53,192 nt of DNA from an uncultured Lentisphaeria bacterium (GTDB lineage: Bacteria > Verrucomicrobiota > Lentisphaeria > Victivallales > Victivallaceae): the NCBI GenBank assembly GCA_949282965.1, contig CASDQW010000060.1:1-53192 (forward strand). Reading direction: 5' to 3'. Within the stretch, counting starts at the first letter, position 1. Every line of letters starts with the position of its first letter. This document shows, piece after piece, positions 1 through 7,818 of the stretch. The position numbers and the translations under genes were made by a program. The notes beneath the pieces are model-generated. The model was not told the origin of the DNA. It was given only the letters and a program-made list of their open reading frames with translations, and did not search any database.

Positions 1-1839
1 TTCGCCGTATCCCATCGGCAGTCCGCCCTCGGGTGTCTGTCGGGAGACAATGCCGTCCACCAGCCGCCGCGCCTCCTGCACCAGTTCCGGCCGGTTCTGC
101 CGAAGCCCGATCACCGCAAAGGCACGCGCGCCGTAAATATCCGAAAAATAGTGGTGCGAAAAACGCCCGTCCGCATGCGTCCCGGCCAATTGCCGCAGAT
201 GTTCAATCAGATAATCGCAGGTTTTCCTGACATCCACCCGCTCGCTCCAGACATCCGCGCCCTGCGGCGAGGACAGCCGGACGCTCCAGGAAAAGTCGGT
301 AAAAGGAAACGATCCCGGGATCTCCGGCATTTCCAGCACGACCGTTGCCGTTTCCCCCGCCTTCAGACTGCACGGCGCGGAAACCGGCTTCAAGTCCGCC
401 AGCTGCATGGTGACAGTACCGGCAACCGGCTGAGCGGACGGGTTGTTGACGAAAATCTTGACCGACAAGTGTTCGTTGCGGACATTGGGCACCACGTTTA
501 CAATCTGCGGCCGGTTCACCAGATAATCCGCCGCCGCCGCCGCGAGATCGAACAGCGCCGGCGTCTCCCGATAGGCCGTCTCCGGCAGTCCGAAAAGTGC
601 CAGCGGCCGGTCCGGATTCATCTCATCCGCCGGCAGCACCAGCATTGCCGCCGCCTGTCCCCGTTCGTCCGCCAGCAGCGGGATCCGCCGATCGGAACGC
701 GCACGGACCGTATTGACGAAAAACTTGTCGTTCTTCTCCCGTCCGTGCACCAGCGGCCGGTCCGGAATCGCATCGAAGCCGGACGTAAACGGCTTCATCC
801 CCTTCCTGCCGAACAAGGCCCGGGCCTCCGGCGTTTCGGCAAGCTGCACCGCATTCACCGCCACGGCGCCGTCCAACGGATCGAACGCCGCGTCCGGAAT
901 GGTAATCCCGACGATCTGATACGGCACATCGAATCGCCGCGCGTATCCACTTCGCCGGTCATCCCGGTGTTCGGGAGCGCCCGCGTACACCGGTCCCAGC
1001 CGCAGCAATCCCCCTTTATCCCACCAGAGATGCCGCCGGGAAAGACCGATGGTAATGGTACTGATCCGCGAAGGATCCAGTTTCCGGCCGATTTCTCCAG
1101 AAGCGATCACTTTCTCCCCTTTGAGCATATCGGTGGTGTCGTCGGCCACGCCGCCGAAGTCGTAATTCCGGCTCACCCCGGAATCGAAGGGCAGAAAATC
1201 CGCAAACCGCAACGCCACTTCCCGGGGTGTCCGGTCCAGCGGCGCATAGCTGACGAACTGATTTCCGTCCCGGTCGGTAATATTGACCGACAGCAGATCC
1301 GAATCGGCGCCTCCCATGGCGTTGAACAGCAGATACTGGTCGTCCGCCTTGATCTTTCCATCCAGGCGATTGATTTCCAGATAGATGGATCCGTCACGGA
1401 AATACTGGTTGCTGATTTCCGCAAACCGGATGCCGTGTTCCGCCTGATACATCCAGAGCGTCCCACGCTTGTCGCCGCCGAAGCGATAAGCCGGCTTCTT
1501 GACACGCGTATCCCAATCCTCCAGCAGTGTCTTTTGCATCGTACCGGGAGCGGTCGCCCCGAGATTTTCGGTATCCATCACCAGCAGCGCTCCGGAGAAG
1601 CGCCGCAATGACGCCGCCGTTTCATCGGCGCAGCGCACCCCGGGAGGCAGCACCACCATCCGGTAACCGGAAAAATCCGCCGTTTCCGCCACCTCGGTTT
1701 TGAGCGAAAATTTCTGAAATGCCTTTTCCAGCGCCGCACTGAATTCGGTCCGCGGACTGAAAATCAGCACATCAGCGGCCTGAACCGCCATCACGGACGC
1801 GGCCAGCAGCGTGCCAACCACCCATTTGCTCATCTGCAT
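1..1839 (-). CDS. Secreted protein of unknown function, C-terminus cut by window edge
   Basis: An open frame of 613 codons runs without a stop to base 1, so the gene continues outside the window. The start at 1839 has AAGGAGA nine bases upstream. The N-terminus (MQMSKWVVGTLLAASVMAVQA) is a signal peptide, so the protein is probably exported. Residues 25-90 resemble a Rossmann or amidotransferase-like segment (LIFSPRTEFSAALE, YRMVVLPPGV). The last 70 visible residues (HYFSDIYGARAFAVIGL, then QTPEGGLPMGYGE) look like helical repeats of an alpha/alpha-toroid as in glycosidases and lyases, but this is only an impression. It lies 22 bp downstream of a LacI regulator and is probably co-transcribed with it. 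No family is recognised with certainty. Confidence 0.75.
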   Translation of the reverse strand, partial: MQMSKWVVGTLLAASVMAVQAADVLIFSPRTEFSAALEKAFQKFSLKTEVAETADFSGYRMVVLPPGVRCADETAASLRRFSGALLVMDTENLGATAPGTMQKTLLEDWDTRVKKPAYRFGGDKRGTLWMYQAEHGIRFAEISNQYFRDGSIYLEINRLDGKIKADDQYLLFNAMGGADSDLLSVNITDRDGNQFVSYAPLDRTPREVALRFADFLPFDSGVSRNYDFGGVADDTTDMLKGEKVIASGEIGRKLDPSRISTITIGLSRRHLWWDKGGLLRLGPVYAGAPEHRDDRRSGYARRFDVPYQIVGITIPDAAFDPLDGAVAVNAVQLAETPEARALFGRKGMKPFTSGFDAIPDRPLVHGREKNDKFFVNTVRARSDRRIPLLADERGQAAAMLVLPADEMNPDRPLALFGLPETAYRETPALFDLAAAAADYLVNRPQIVNVVPNVRNEHLSVKIFVNNPSAQPVAGTVTMQLADLKPVSAPCSLKAGETATVVLEMPEIPGSFPFTDFSWSVRLSSPQGADVWSERVDVRKTCDYLIEHLRQLAGTHADGRFSHHYFSDIYGARAFAVIGLRQNRPELVQEARRLVDGIVSRQTPEGGLPMGYGE

Positions 1840-1861
1840 GCTTTCTGTCTCCTTTTTGCCA

Positions 1862-2830
1862 TTATGCCGTCGTTCTTCTGATCAATTCTGGTTTTATCAA
1901 CACATCTTTCACCTCTTCACCGGCTACCATGCTCGACAAGGCGCCAACCGCCTGAAGCCCCACTTGATACATATCCTGCCGAATGGTGGTCAATGGCCAC
2001 GGTTGCGATGTGGCGATTTCGCTGTCGTTGTACCCGATCATCAGGACTTCCCGTCCCGGGGTCAGTCCGCGCTGCAGCGCCAGACGCTGAATCTCCGCCG
2101 CCAGGGAATCCGAAGCAGCGGCAAATGCGAACGGTTTTCCGCCGGAATCGTTCCGGTCCAGTACCGCCGCCACCTGTTCCGGGGACTCCAGCCGGGGAAC
2201 TGGCGTACCGAAGCCGCGGCAAACACCGCGGTAACGCTTGGACTCCACTCCGAAAAAAAACAGTTCCGGCGCCGCCAGTTCACGGAAATGCGCTCCGGCC
2301 AGAAAACCACCGTATTCATCGTCAATCCCCACGTTCACCGCACCCGGAATCTGGAAATCCTCGAAATAGCAGGACAGCATCACCATTTTGCCGCCTCTTT
2401 CGCAATAGCGTCTCAGCTCCCCCCCCAGTTCCGGAAAGCGGATGAACGGAGCCGCGTAACTGATCAAGCCGGAATGCGCATAATGACTGCTCATCCGAAT
2501 GAATTCGGAAAACACGTCCTCCGTGTATCCGATCGAGAGAAACAGCGGCAGATTTTCCCGCATCGCCCCCTCGCCTACCCCTTTGGCAATCAATCCAACC
2601 AGGCGGTCGCGGGCTTCCGGCAGCCAGACTCCGATCCCGATATTCCGCCCTTTCCGCAAAGCCGCGGCCGCGGTATTTTTGCGATACTGCATCCGCACCG
2701 CAGTCTCCTGAATCCGACGCCGGGTCGCGACGGCAACCGCCGCGGATTTCGCCGGATCCGGACTCAGGGCACGGGATACCACGGATACCGCCAACCCCAG
2801 TTCCTCGGCTATGTCGCGCAAAGTGGTCAT
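1862..2830 (-). CDS. LacI-family transcriptional regulator
   Basis: A 322-residue one-component repressor. Residues 1-50 hold the LacI helix-turn-helix (TTLRDIAEELGLAVSVVSRALS) and a hinge helix region (NTAAAALRKG). The rest is a periplasmic-binding-protein-like sensor ending in the typical IGYNDSEIATSQPWPLTTIRQ stretch. The frame is open 14 codons further upstream, but the start at 2830 is preceded by AAGGAGGAGAAG and begins exactly at the family's usual N-terminus. The ligand is unknown, presumably a sugar. The gene precedes a secreted protein (1839 to 1) and its own promoter carries two operator-like palindromes, so it is probably autoregulated and controls that gene. Confidence 0.92.
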   Translation of the reverse strand: MTTLRDIAEELGLAVSVVSRALSPDPAKSAAVAVATRRRIQETAVRMQYRKNTAAAALRKGRNIGIGVWLPEARDRLVGLIAKGVGEGAMRENLPLFLSIGYTEDVFSEFIRMSSHYAHSGLISYAAPFIRFPELGGELRRYCERGGKMVMLSCYFEDFQIPGAVNVGIDDEYGGFLAGAHFRELAAPELFFFGVESKRYRGVCRGFGTPVPRLESPEQVAAVLDRNDSGGKPFAFAAASDSLAAEIQRLALQRGLTPGREVLMIGYNDSEIATSQPWPLTTIRQDMYQVGLQAVGALSSMVAGEEVKDVLIKPELIRRTTA

Positions 2831-2906
2831 CTTCTCCTCCTTCTCTGCGAACGTAACACGCAGAAAGGTCATGCACTTCTATAAAAAAAATCATAAAAAT
2901 GTAATA

Positions 2907-2924
2907 AAAGCAATCGTTTGCTTT
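2907..2924. promoter_or_regulatory. LacI-type operator palindrome
   Basis: The 18-bp site AAAGCAAtCGtTTGCTTT has 7-bp arms around a central CG, which is the classic LacI-family operator form. It lies just downstream of the expected transcription start of the LacI gene, and its half-site (AGCAA) repeats that of the dyad over the -10 box. Confidence 0.7.
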
Positions 2925-2929
2925 TTCTC

Positions 2930-2966
2930 TTGCTTTAATGATAGCAAACTTTTCAATTAATGTCAA
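2930..2966 (-). promoter_or_regulatory. Sigma-70 promoter with operator-like palindrome over the -10 box
   Basis: On the minus strand TTGACA (2966-2961) is followed by a 17-base spacer and TATCAT (2943-2938). The dyad TTGCT-N8-AGCAA (2930-2947) covers the -10 box. It drives the LacI-type gene starting at 2830. Confidence 0.75.
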
Positions 2967-3099
2967 GCCGGAAGAGGTATTTTGGAGTCTTTTTTATGTT
3001 TCTCCGGCCAAACAGGGAAGCTGTCGATAAGATTCCGCCATTCCGGAAAACGCGGATACCGCCATCAGCCCCCCTCTTCCCATGGAGGCTTCATCCCTT

Positions 3100-5061
3100 T
3101 CAGTCCGACACTCCGGCCAGCCGGAAACAGAGAATGGTCAGATCGTCCGACTGCTCCGCTCCGGCAACGAAATCCCCCACGTCGGCCAGCACTCGATCCA
3201 CCGTTTCCTGCGGATCCTCCGCCGCCGCGGCCCGGGACAGCACCGTTTCCAGACGTGCCACACCATATTCTTCCCGCGCCGCATTCATCGCCTCGGTCAC
3301 TCCGTCCGTGTAGAGAAACAACCCGTCTCCCGGAACCAGCCGCATCCGGGAAAACTCATACTGTCCCTCCATCAATGCCAGCGGCGGACCGTGCAGATCC
3401 GTCAACGGCTCCGGTCCCCCGCCCCCGACCGGCAGCCGATACGGTGGATTGTGCCCGGCATTGGCATAGGTCACGTCTCCGGTCTCCAGATCAATGACCG
3501 CCAGAAAACAGGTGACGAACATCATGGATTCATTCCGGGCCATCAACCGGGCATTGAGCCGGGTCAGGCATTCGCCCGGGGTCCGGCTTCTGGTCGCCTC
3601 GTCCCGCTGCAGGGTCTGGGCTACCGACATAAACAGTGCCGCCGGTATCCCTTTCCCGGAAACATCCCCGACCATAACGCATAAGTGCCGATCGTCCAAC
3701 AGAAAGCAATCATACAAATCGCCGCCGACCTCCCGCGCCGGCAACAGTTCCGCCGCCACTTGAAAGGCCCCTCCGGCAGTAAAATCCCGGGACAGCACCG
3801 GAAGCATCCCGTGCTGTATCTCACGGGCGATCGCCAATTCGCTTTCCAGCCGTTGCCGGGCCGCCGCCGTCCGCTGCAGTTCCTCGGTATAGAGAATCAA
3901 CTGGTGCTGCATCCGCCCGAAAGAGGCAGTCAACGCCCCGACCTCGTCGCCGGAACGGCATTCCGGCAGCGTTCCCCGGAAATTCCCCTGCCCGATCTCT
4001 CCGGCCGCCCGGTTCAACGCCAGCAGCGGCCGGATCATCCGGTCCGACACCGCCACCACCAGCAACAGCAGCAGGATAATTCCCGTCCCCGCCGCTCCCG
4101 CCAGCACATATTCCATTCTGCGCCGGGCGGCAAACAGCTGCTCCCGGGAAAACACCATCCCGATGCTCCATCCCGTCGAATGAATCGGCGCATAATAAAT
4201 CTGCACCTCGTCATCATAAACCGGATCGTGGACATAACTGCCATGGCCTTCCCGCCCGGCAATCATTTCCCGGGCGATACGCCGCAACTCCGCCGAACCG
4301 ATCCGGTCCGCAACAGTAAAAAGAGAACCGTGAAACAACATATCCGCTTTCGGATGCGAAATAAATCGACCGGCTCCCGATACCAGAAACGCATATCCCC
4401 GATCGGAAATCCGCGCCCGGTCCACCACTTCCGGCAAATCACGCAGCGCCAGATCCAGCGTCACCACTCCCGCAAATTCACGCCGACCGTCGCGCACCCG
4501 GAAAAACGGCCGGGAACAGGTCGTCATGTAAACGTTCCCGCCCCCTTGATCAAAATACGGTTCACTCCAGACCGGCTTCTCCGATTCGCGCGCCTTGCGA
4601 AACCAGTCCATTTCCCAGTAAGGATACGCGCTGCCACCCAGGACGGAATATTGCAGTTTGCCATCTGCGAAACAGGCGTATTTCATATTGCGCGGAAAAG
4701 GTTCCCGTCCTCCCTCCTCCGGCGCATGCGTAATGGATGCCCCGTAACAGGCCGGGCAATTCTGTCGCAGATCGCGCAGGATCCGCTCCAGCAGCAGACG
4801 CTCCTCTTCGTCGGAAAGCGTGATGATCTCCAGAGTTCCGGCCAGGTTTTCCACCGCCTGCTCCGCCACCAGAAACGTCCGTCCCAGCTGATGCGCCGCA
4901 TTGCGGACCGCATCCGCGGCAGCCCGGCCGATCCATCCGGACATCAGCTGACCGGTGCGAATGGAAAGAATTCCGAAAATTCCCCCAAGCAGCAGCACCA
5001 TCCCGCATAACATCAGCACGCTCTGCTTGAAAACCAGCCCCCGGTTCCGGAACAAACGCAT
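3100..5061 (-). CDS. Membrane sensor with SpoIIE/RsbU-type PP2C phosphatase domain
   Basis: 653 residues. A first membrane helix lies at about 14-32 (SVLMLCGMVLLLGGIFGIL). An extracytoplasmic Cache-like sensor follows (about 35-310, with YWEMDWFRKARESEKPVWSEPY and a DLALRDLPEVV stretch). Then come a second helix (VLAGAAGTGIILLLLLVVAV), a HAMP segment, a short coiled coil (LESELAIAREIQHGMLP) and a C-terminal PP2C domain. The metal-binding motifs GGDLYD, GDVSGKG, YTDGVTE and SDDLT are all present, so the phosphatase should be active. Such proteins usually dephosphorylate anti-sigma antagonists. No antagonist or anti-sigma gene is visible nearby, so the target is unknown. It starts 9 bp after a small lipoprotein gene and is probably in its operon. 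Confidence 0.92.
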   Translation of the reverse strand: MRLFRNRGLVFKQSVLMLCGMVLLLGGIFGILSIRTGQLMSGWIGRAAADAVRNAAHQLGRTFLVAEQAVENLAGTLEIITLSDEEERLLLERILRDLRQNCPACYGASITHAPEEGGREPFPRNMKYACFADGKLQYSVLGGSAYPYWEMDWFRKARESEKPVWSEPYFDQGGGNVYMTTCSRPFFRVRDGRREFAGVVTLDLALRDLPEVVDRARISDRGYAFLVSGAGRFISHPKADMLFHGSLFTVADRIGSAELRRIAREMIAGREGHGSYVHDPVYDDEVQIYYAPIHSTGWSIGMVFSREQLFAARRRMEYVLAGAAGTGIILLLLLVVAVSDRMIRPLLALNRAAGEIGQGNFRGTLPECRSGDEVGALTASFGRMQHQLILYTEELQRTAAARQRLESELAIAREIQHGMLPVLSRDFTAGGAFQVAAELLPAREVGGDLYDCFLLDDRHLCVMVGDVSGKGIPAALFMSVAQTLQRDEATRSRTPGECLTRLNARLMARNESMMFVTCFLAVIDLETGDVTYANAGHNPPYRLPVGGGGPEPLTDLHGPPLALMEGQYEFSRMRLVPGDGLFLYTDGVTEAMNAAREEYGVARLETVLSRAAAAEDPQETVDRVLADVGDFVAGAEQSDDLTILCFRLAGVSD

Positions 5062-5070
5062 ACTCGTTCC

Positions 5071-5436
5071 TTACTGCTGGTCACCCTCAAAAGTCGTCAG
5101 ACGGCGCCGGGCATAATATTCGTTGCCCCATCCGATCAGCTTGCCGTCCTGAAACACCAGCGGCATGCATTCGTCCTCCGTCACCAGTCCATCCACCCAG
5201 ACCGGCTTGACGTAGTAAAACCACACGTCCGGTTTCGTATACACCTCGTCCTGCTGCGGCATTCCCATGATCGCGATCACTTCGTCCTTGGTCATGCCGA
5301 GCCGCAGGGCCCGGGAATTTTCCAGATTCCGATCCGCCTCCACCCAGGCGAATCCGTCATACAGACTGCAGCCGGTTCCCGCAAACAACATGCCTCCCAC
5401 CAGCAGCAGGCCAGTCAAAAATATGCTCCCTCGCAT
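5071..5436 (-). CDS. Small lipoprotein, DUF3192/BamE-like
   Basis: 121 residues. The N-terminus MRGSIFLTGLLLVGGMLFAG ends in TGC, a lipoprotein-type cleavage site with Cys at about 23. The mature part carries LRLGMTKDEVIAIMGMPQQ, the motif shared by SmpA/BamE-type and DUF3192 lipoproteins, followed by a short beta sheet (WFYYVKPVW, CMPLVFQDGKLIGWG). These small envelope proteins often bind other envelope proteins. The role here is unknown. The gene lies directly upstream of the SpoIIE-type sensor phosphatase (9 bp gap), which suggests that the two work together, perhaps as a ligand-presenting lipoprotein and its sensor. That link is inference. Confidence 0.8.
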   Translation of the reverse strand: MRGSIFLTGLLLVGGMLFAGTGCSLYDGFAWVEADRNLENSRALRLGMTKDEVIAIMGMPQQDEVYTKPDVWFYYVKPVWVDGLVTEDECMPLVFQDGKLIGWGNEYYARRRLTTFEGDQQ

Positions 5437-5473
5437 CTTCCGCGCTCTTCCTTCGTCAGTTCATGCAATATAC

Positions 5474-5508
5474 AAAAACCGGTTCCCCGAAGTTCCGGGA
5501 AACCGGTT
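5474..5508 (-). terminator. Rho-independent terminator after rubredoxin
   Basis: On the minus strand ACCGGTTtCCCG pairs with CGGGgAACCGGT across a six-base loop, followed by five T. It lies 15 bp beyond the rubredoxin stop codon and closes the flavodiiron-rubredoxin unit. Confidence 0.8.
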
Positions 5509-5522
5509 CACGCGGCGGAAAA

Positions 5523-5684
5523 TCAATCTTCCGGAGAAAAATCGTCCTTGCCCACGCCGCATTCCGGACAGACCCAGTCCGCCGGCAGATCTTCAAACGC
5601 GGTGCCCGGCTGCACCCCGGAATCGGGATCGCCTTTCGCCGGATCATACACATACCCGCAGACATTGCACACGTACTTCTTCAT
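5523..5684 (-). CDS. Rubredoxin
   Basis: A 53-residue rubredoxin, of normal length for the family. The four iron ligands are Cys6, Cys9, Cys39 and Cys42 ([16 protein letters not shown] and [14 protein letters not shown]). The start at 5684 follows AGAGG seven bases upstream. It is a cytoplasmic one-electron carrier and lies 83 bp downstream of the flavodiiron protein, for which rubredoxin is the usual electron donor. A strong terminator follows. Confidence 0.95.
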   Translation of the reverse strand: MKKYVCNVCGYVYDPAKGDPDSGVQPGTAFEDLPADWVCPECGVGKDDFSPED

Positions 5685-5767
5685 GGTCAACCTCTCGTTT
5701 CTTGTTTTAACCGCCGCCGCACCATTCCCGCGTATGGCGGAACGCCCGACCGGCGGAATGCCTGTAT

Positions 5768-6976
5768 CTACCGTCCCAGTTTTTCCAGCAGCTTCCGGCC
5801 CAGGCCGGCGCCCAGTTCATAAGCGGCGGCCAGATCTTTTTCCGTCGGCACGTATTTGACGCTGAACGGCTCGAACGGCAATTCAAACCCCTGCGCCGCC
5901 AGTTCCGCCTGCACCAGTTTCGCCCCCTCCCCGCTCCAGCCGAAAGACCCGAAGGCGGCGCCGATATGGTTTTTCGGACGCAGTCCGCGCGAATAAGTCA
6001 GAATATCCGCCACCGCGGGATACATCTGATTGTTCATCGTCGGCGTCCCGACCGCCACGATCCCCGCATCCAGCACGGCGGTGATCACCGCGCTGCGTTC
6101 AAAAACTTCCAGCGACATGACGTCGGTCCGGATTCCGGTCCCGGTAATGCCGTCGGCAATGGCGCGGGCCAGTTTTTCCGTCGACTTCCACATGGTGGAA
6201 TACACGACCAGCGCCCGGTCTTTCCACGACTGCTCCGCGCATTCCCGGTACAGTTGAATGATCCGGCCGACGTCTTTGCGCCACAGCGGACCGTGGTCCG
6301 GTGCGATCATGGCGATGTCCAGCTGGAAGGAGGGCAGCGCGTTCAGCAGATCGAGAATCTTCGGCGACAAATGCAGCAGGATGTTCGCAAAATATTTTTT
6401 CGCCTCATGCTCCAGCACATAGTCGGGATATTCGTCCGCGTACAGCGCGCTGCCCGCCAGGTGCATGCCGAACGCATCCTGCGAAAACAGAATCTTTTCC
6501 CCGTCCAGATAGCTGACCATGCTGTCCGGCCAGTGCAGCATCCGCGTTTCAATGAAATGCAGCTGGCGACTGCCCAGCGACAGGGTTTCGCCGGTCTTCA
6601 CCACGGTAATATCGAGGTCTTCGCCGAAATGCGCCTTCAGATTCTTCTGGCCGAGCGCGGAGGCGAACACCTTTTCCGGTTCGACCGCGGCGATCACCTC
6701 GGGCAATGCGCCGGAGTGGTCCATTTCCGCGTGGTTGGAGACAATGTAATCAATCCGCTTCGGATCGATGACCGAGCGGATCCGTGCCAGCAGTTCGCCG
6801 ACAAACGGCGCCTTGACCGTATCGATCAGCGTAACCTTTTCGTCCAGCACCAGAAACGCGTTGTACGTGGTGCCGCGTTCCGTCCGGTAACCGTGAAAAC
6901 TCCGCACATTCCAGTCGATGGCGCCGACCCAGTACACGGAGTCGGAAATCTTGACCGCCTTGAAATATTCATTCAT
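5768..6976 (-). CDS. fprA: FprA-family flavodiiron protein (oxygen or nitric oxide reductase)
   Basis: 402 residues, the normal length for class A flavodiiron proteins. The N-terminal metallo-beta-lactamase-like domain has the diiron ligands H82-x-E84-x-D86-H87 ([11 protein letters not shown]), a histidine in MLHWPDSM, an aspartate in SQDAFGMH and a histidine in APDHGP. The C-terminal flavodoxin domain starts at about 255 ([14 protein letters not shown]) and has a second FMN-binding loop ([22 protein letters not shown]). The enzyme reduces O2 to water (or NO to N2O) in the cytoplasm with electrons from rubredoxin, encoded just downstream. The start at 6976 has GAGGAGG about 11 bases upstream. 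Together with superoxide reductase upstream it forms an oxygen-defence set of an anaerobe. Confidence 0.95.
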   Translation of the reverse strand: MNEYFKAVKISDSVYWVGAIDWNVRSFHGYRTERGTTYNAFLVLDEKVTLIDTVKAPFVGELLARIRSVIDPKRIDYIVSNHAEMDHSGALPEVIAAVEPEKVFASALGQKNLKAHFGEDLDITVVKTGETLSLGSRQLHFIETRMLHWPDSMVSYLDGEKILFSQDAFGMHLAGSALYADEYPDYVLEHEAKKYFANILLHLSPKILDLLNALPSFQLDIAMIAPDHGPLWRKDVGRIIQLYRECAEQSWKDRALVVYSTMWKSTEKLARAIADGITGTGIRTDVMSLEVFERSAVITAVLDAGIVAVGTPTMNNQMYPAVADILTYSRGLRPKNHIGAAFGSFGWSGEGAKLVQAELAAQGFELPFEPFSVKYVPTEKDLAAAYELGAGLGRKLLEKLGR

Positions 6977-7021
6977 TTGTTGCCCGGCCTCCTCGCCCGG
7001 GAAAAAACGTTTTCCACTTTC

Positions 7022-7060
7022 CCGCAGATGCGGATAATGTAGTATAATGCCGGAACCGTA
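7022..7060 (-). promoter_or_regulatory. Possible promoter of fprA
   Basis: On the minus strand a TATACT box (about 7047-7042) lies 70 bp before the fprA start, with only a weak -35 (CTGGAA, 17-base spacer). A small dyad CCGCA-GA-TGCGG (7022-7033) lies just downstream of the expected start. Weak call based on motif shape only. Confidence 0.35.
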
Positions 7061-7158
7061 TTTTTCCAGAATGAGCGCAGGCTTTTTCGCGGAATTTTCC
7101 GGCAGGGAATCGTGCCGCCGCCGGAAAACAGCGGCGCGAATGTCCGGCCGTCGCGGCC

Positions 7159-7536
7159 TCAGCTCTTCCAGAGACCGTGTTTATTGCAGAATGCGCGCAC
7201 CACTAGACCGGCCTGGCGCGGCACGTAAAACTCCGCCTCCGGCGCCGCGCCCGGTTCCAGGTAACGTCGGTTGACATACGGCCCGTTGATGACTTCGATC
7301 CATTCGATGTAATGATCCGGTTCCATCGGGTGGGGCAGCGATCCGACTTTAATTTTGACGCCGGAGCCGTTGTCTTCCAGTACCGGAACGTGTTTTTCCG
7401 CAGAACCGTCGGTTTCGTTTTCCCGCATCAGGCGCATCGGTTTGCCGCAGCAGACCAGGGTTCCGCCCGCGGCGCCGACGACCTCCACCGTGGCACCGCA
7501 TGTCAGACACTTGAAGACCTGGTTGTTCTCGATCAT
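7159..7536 (-). CDS. dfx: Desulfoferrodoxin (superoxide reductase)
   Basis: 125 residues, the standard length of two-iron superoxide reductase. The N-terminal desulforedoxin module has four Cys ligands (C10, C13, C29, C30; KCLTCG and VCCGKPM). The catalytic module has the EKHVP motif (Glu47, Lys48, His49) and the other ligands His69 (LPHPM), His75 (DHYIEW), Cys117 and His120 (AFCNKHGLW). It reduces superoxide to peroxide in the cytoplasm using rubredoxin electrons. It is upstream of fprA and the rubredoxin gene in the same direction, 182 bp from fprA, so it may have a separate transcript. Typical of strict anaerobes. Confidence 0.96.
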   Translation of the reverse strand: MIENNQVFKCLTCGATVEVVGAAGGTLVCCGKPMRLMRENETDGSAEKHVPVLEDNGSGVKIKVGSLPHPMEPDHYIEWIEVINGPYVNRRYLEPGAAPEAEFYVPRQAGLVVRAFCNKHGLWKS

Positions 7537-7818
7537 GGCTCCGTCTCCTCTGTTTTCAGTTTGAAAATCCAGCGGTCATACCGGTTTCCGTCCGGAAAGC
7601 CGGCATCATGGTCCACGCCTTTCAATCATTCTTCCCGATCGGTTGCGCTTCTGCACCGCGCCCTACCATATCCGTTGCCGGAAAGGATGACAAATGACTT
7701 TGCGCCTTTTTATTAAAAAAAAGATTAATTTTTCTCAATTTCTATAACAAAACGGTCATACCAGATCGGTCCGGTTCTCATGCCGGAGTGGCACCGCCAG
7801 CGCCGAGCAACCTGTTCT
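7537..7818. other. Intergenic region with AT-rich dfx promoter region and a 10-bp direct repeat
   Basis: This 282-bp stretch separates the deacetylase-like gene from dfx. An AT-rich block (about 7708-7750) contains a possible minus-strand promoter, TTGTTA-N17-TAATCT. The decamer CGGTCATACC occurs twice (7573-7582 and 7753-7762), once close to dfx and once near the AT-rich block. No gene or terminator is clear here. Confidence 0.45.

Noticed and set aside
151..1611. Long plus-strand open frame of 486 codons
   Set aside because: It is antisense to the secreted protein gene on the minus strand, which has a signal peptide and ribosome site. The plus-strand product is Arg/His-rich and resembles no protein.
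7070..7158. Terminator after the superoxide reductase gene
   Set aside because: GC-rich short inverted repeats are present, but none is followed by a convincing T run on the minus strand.
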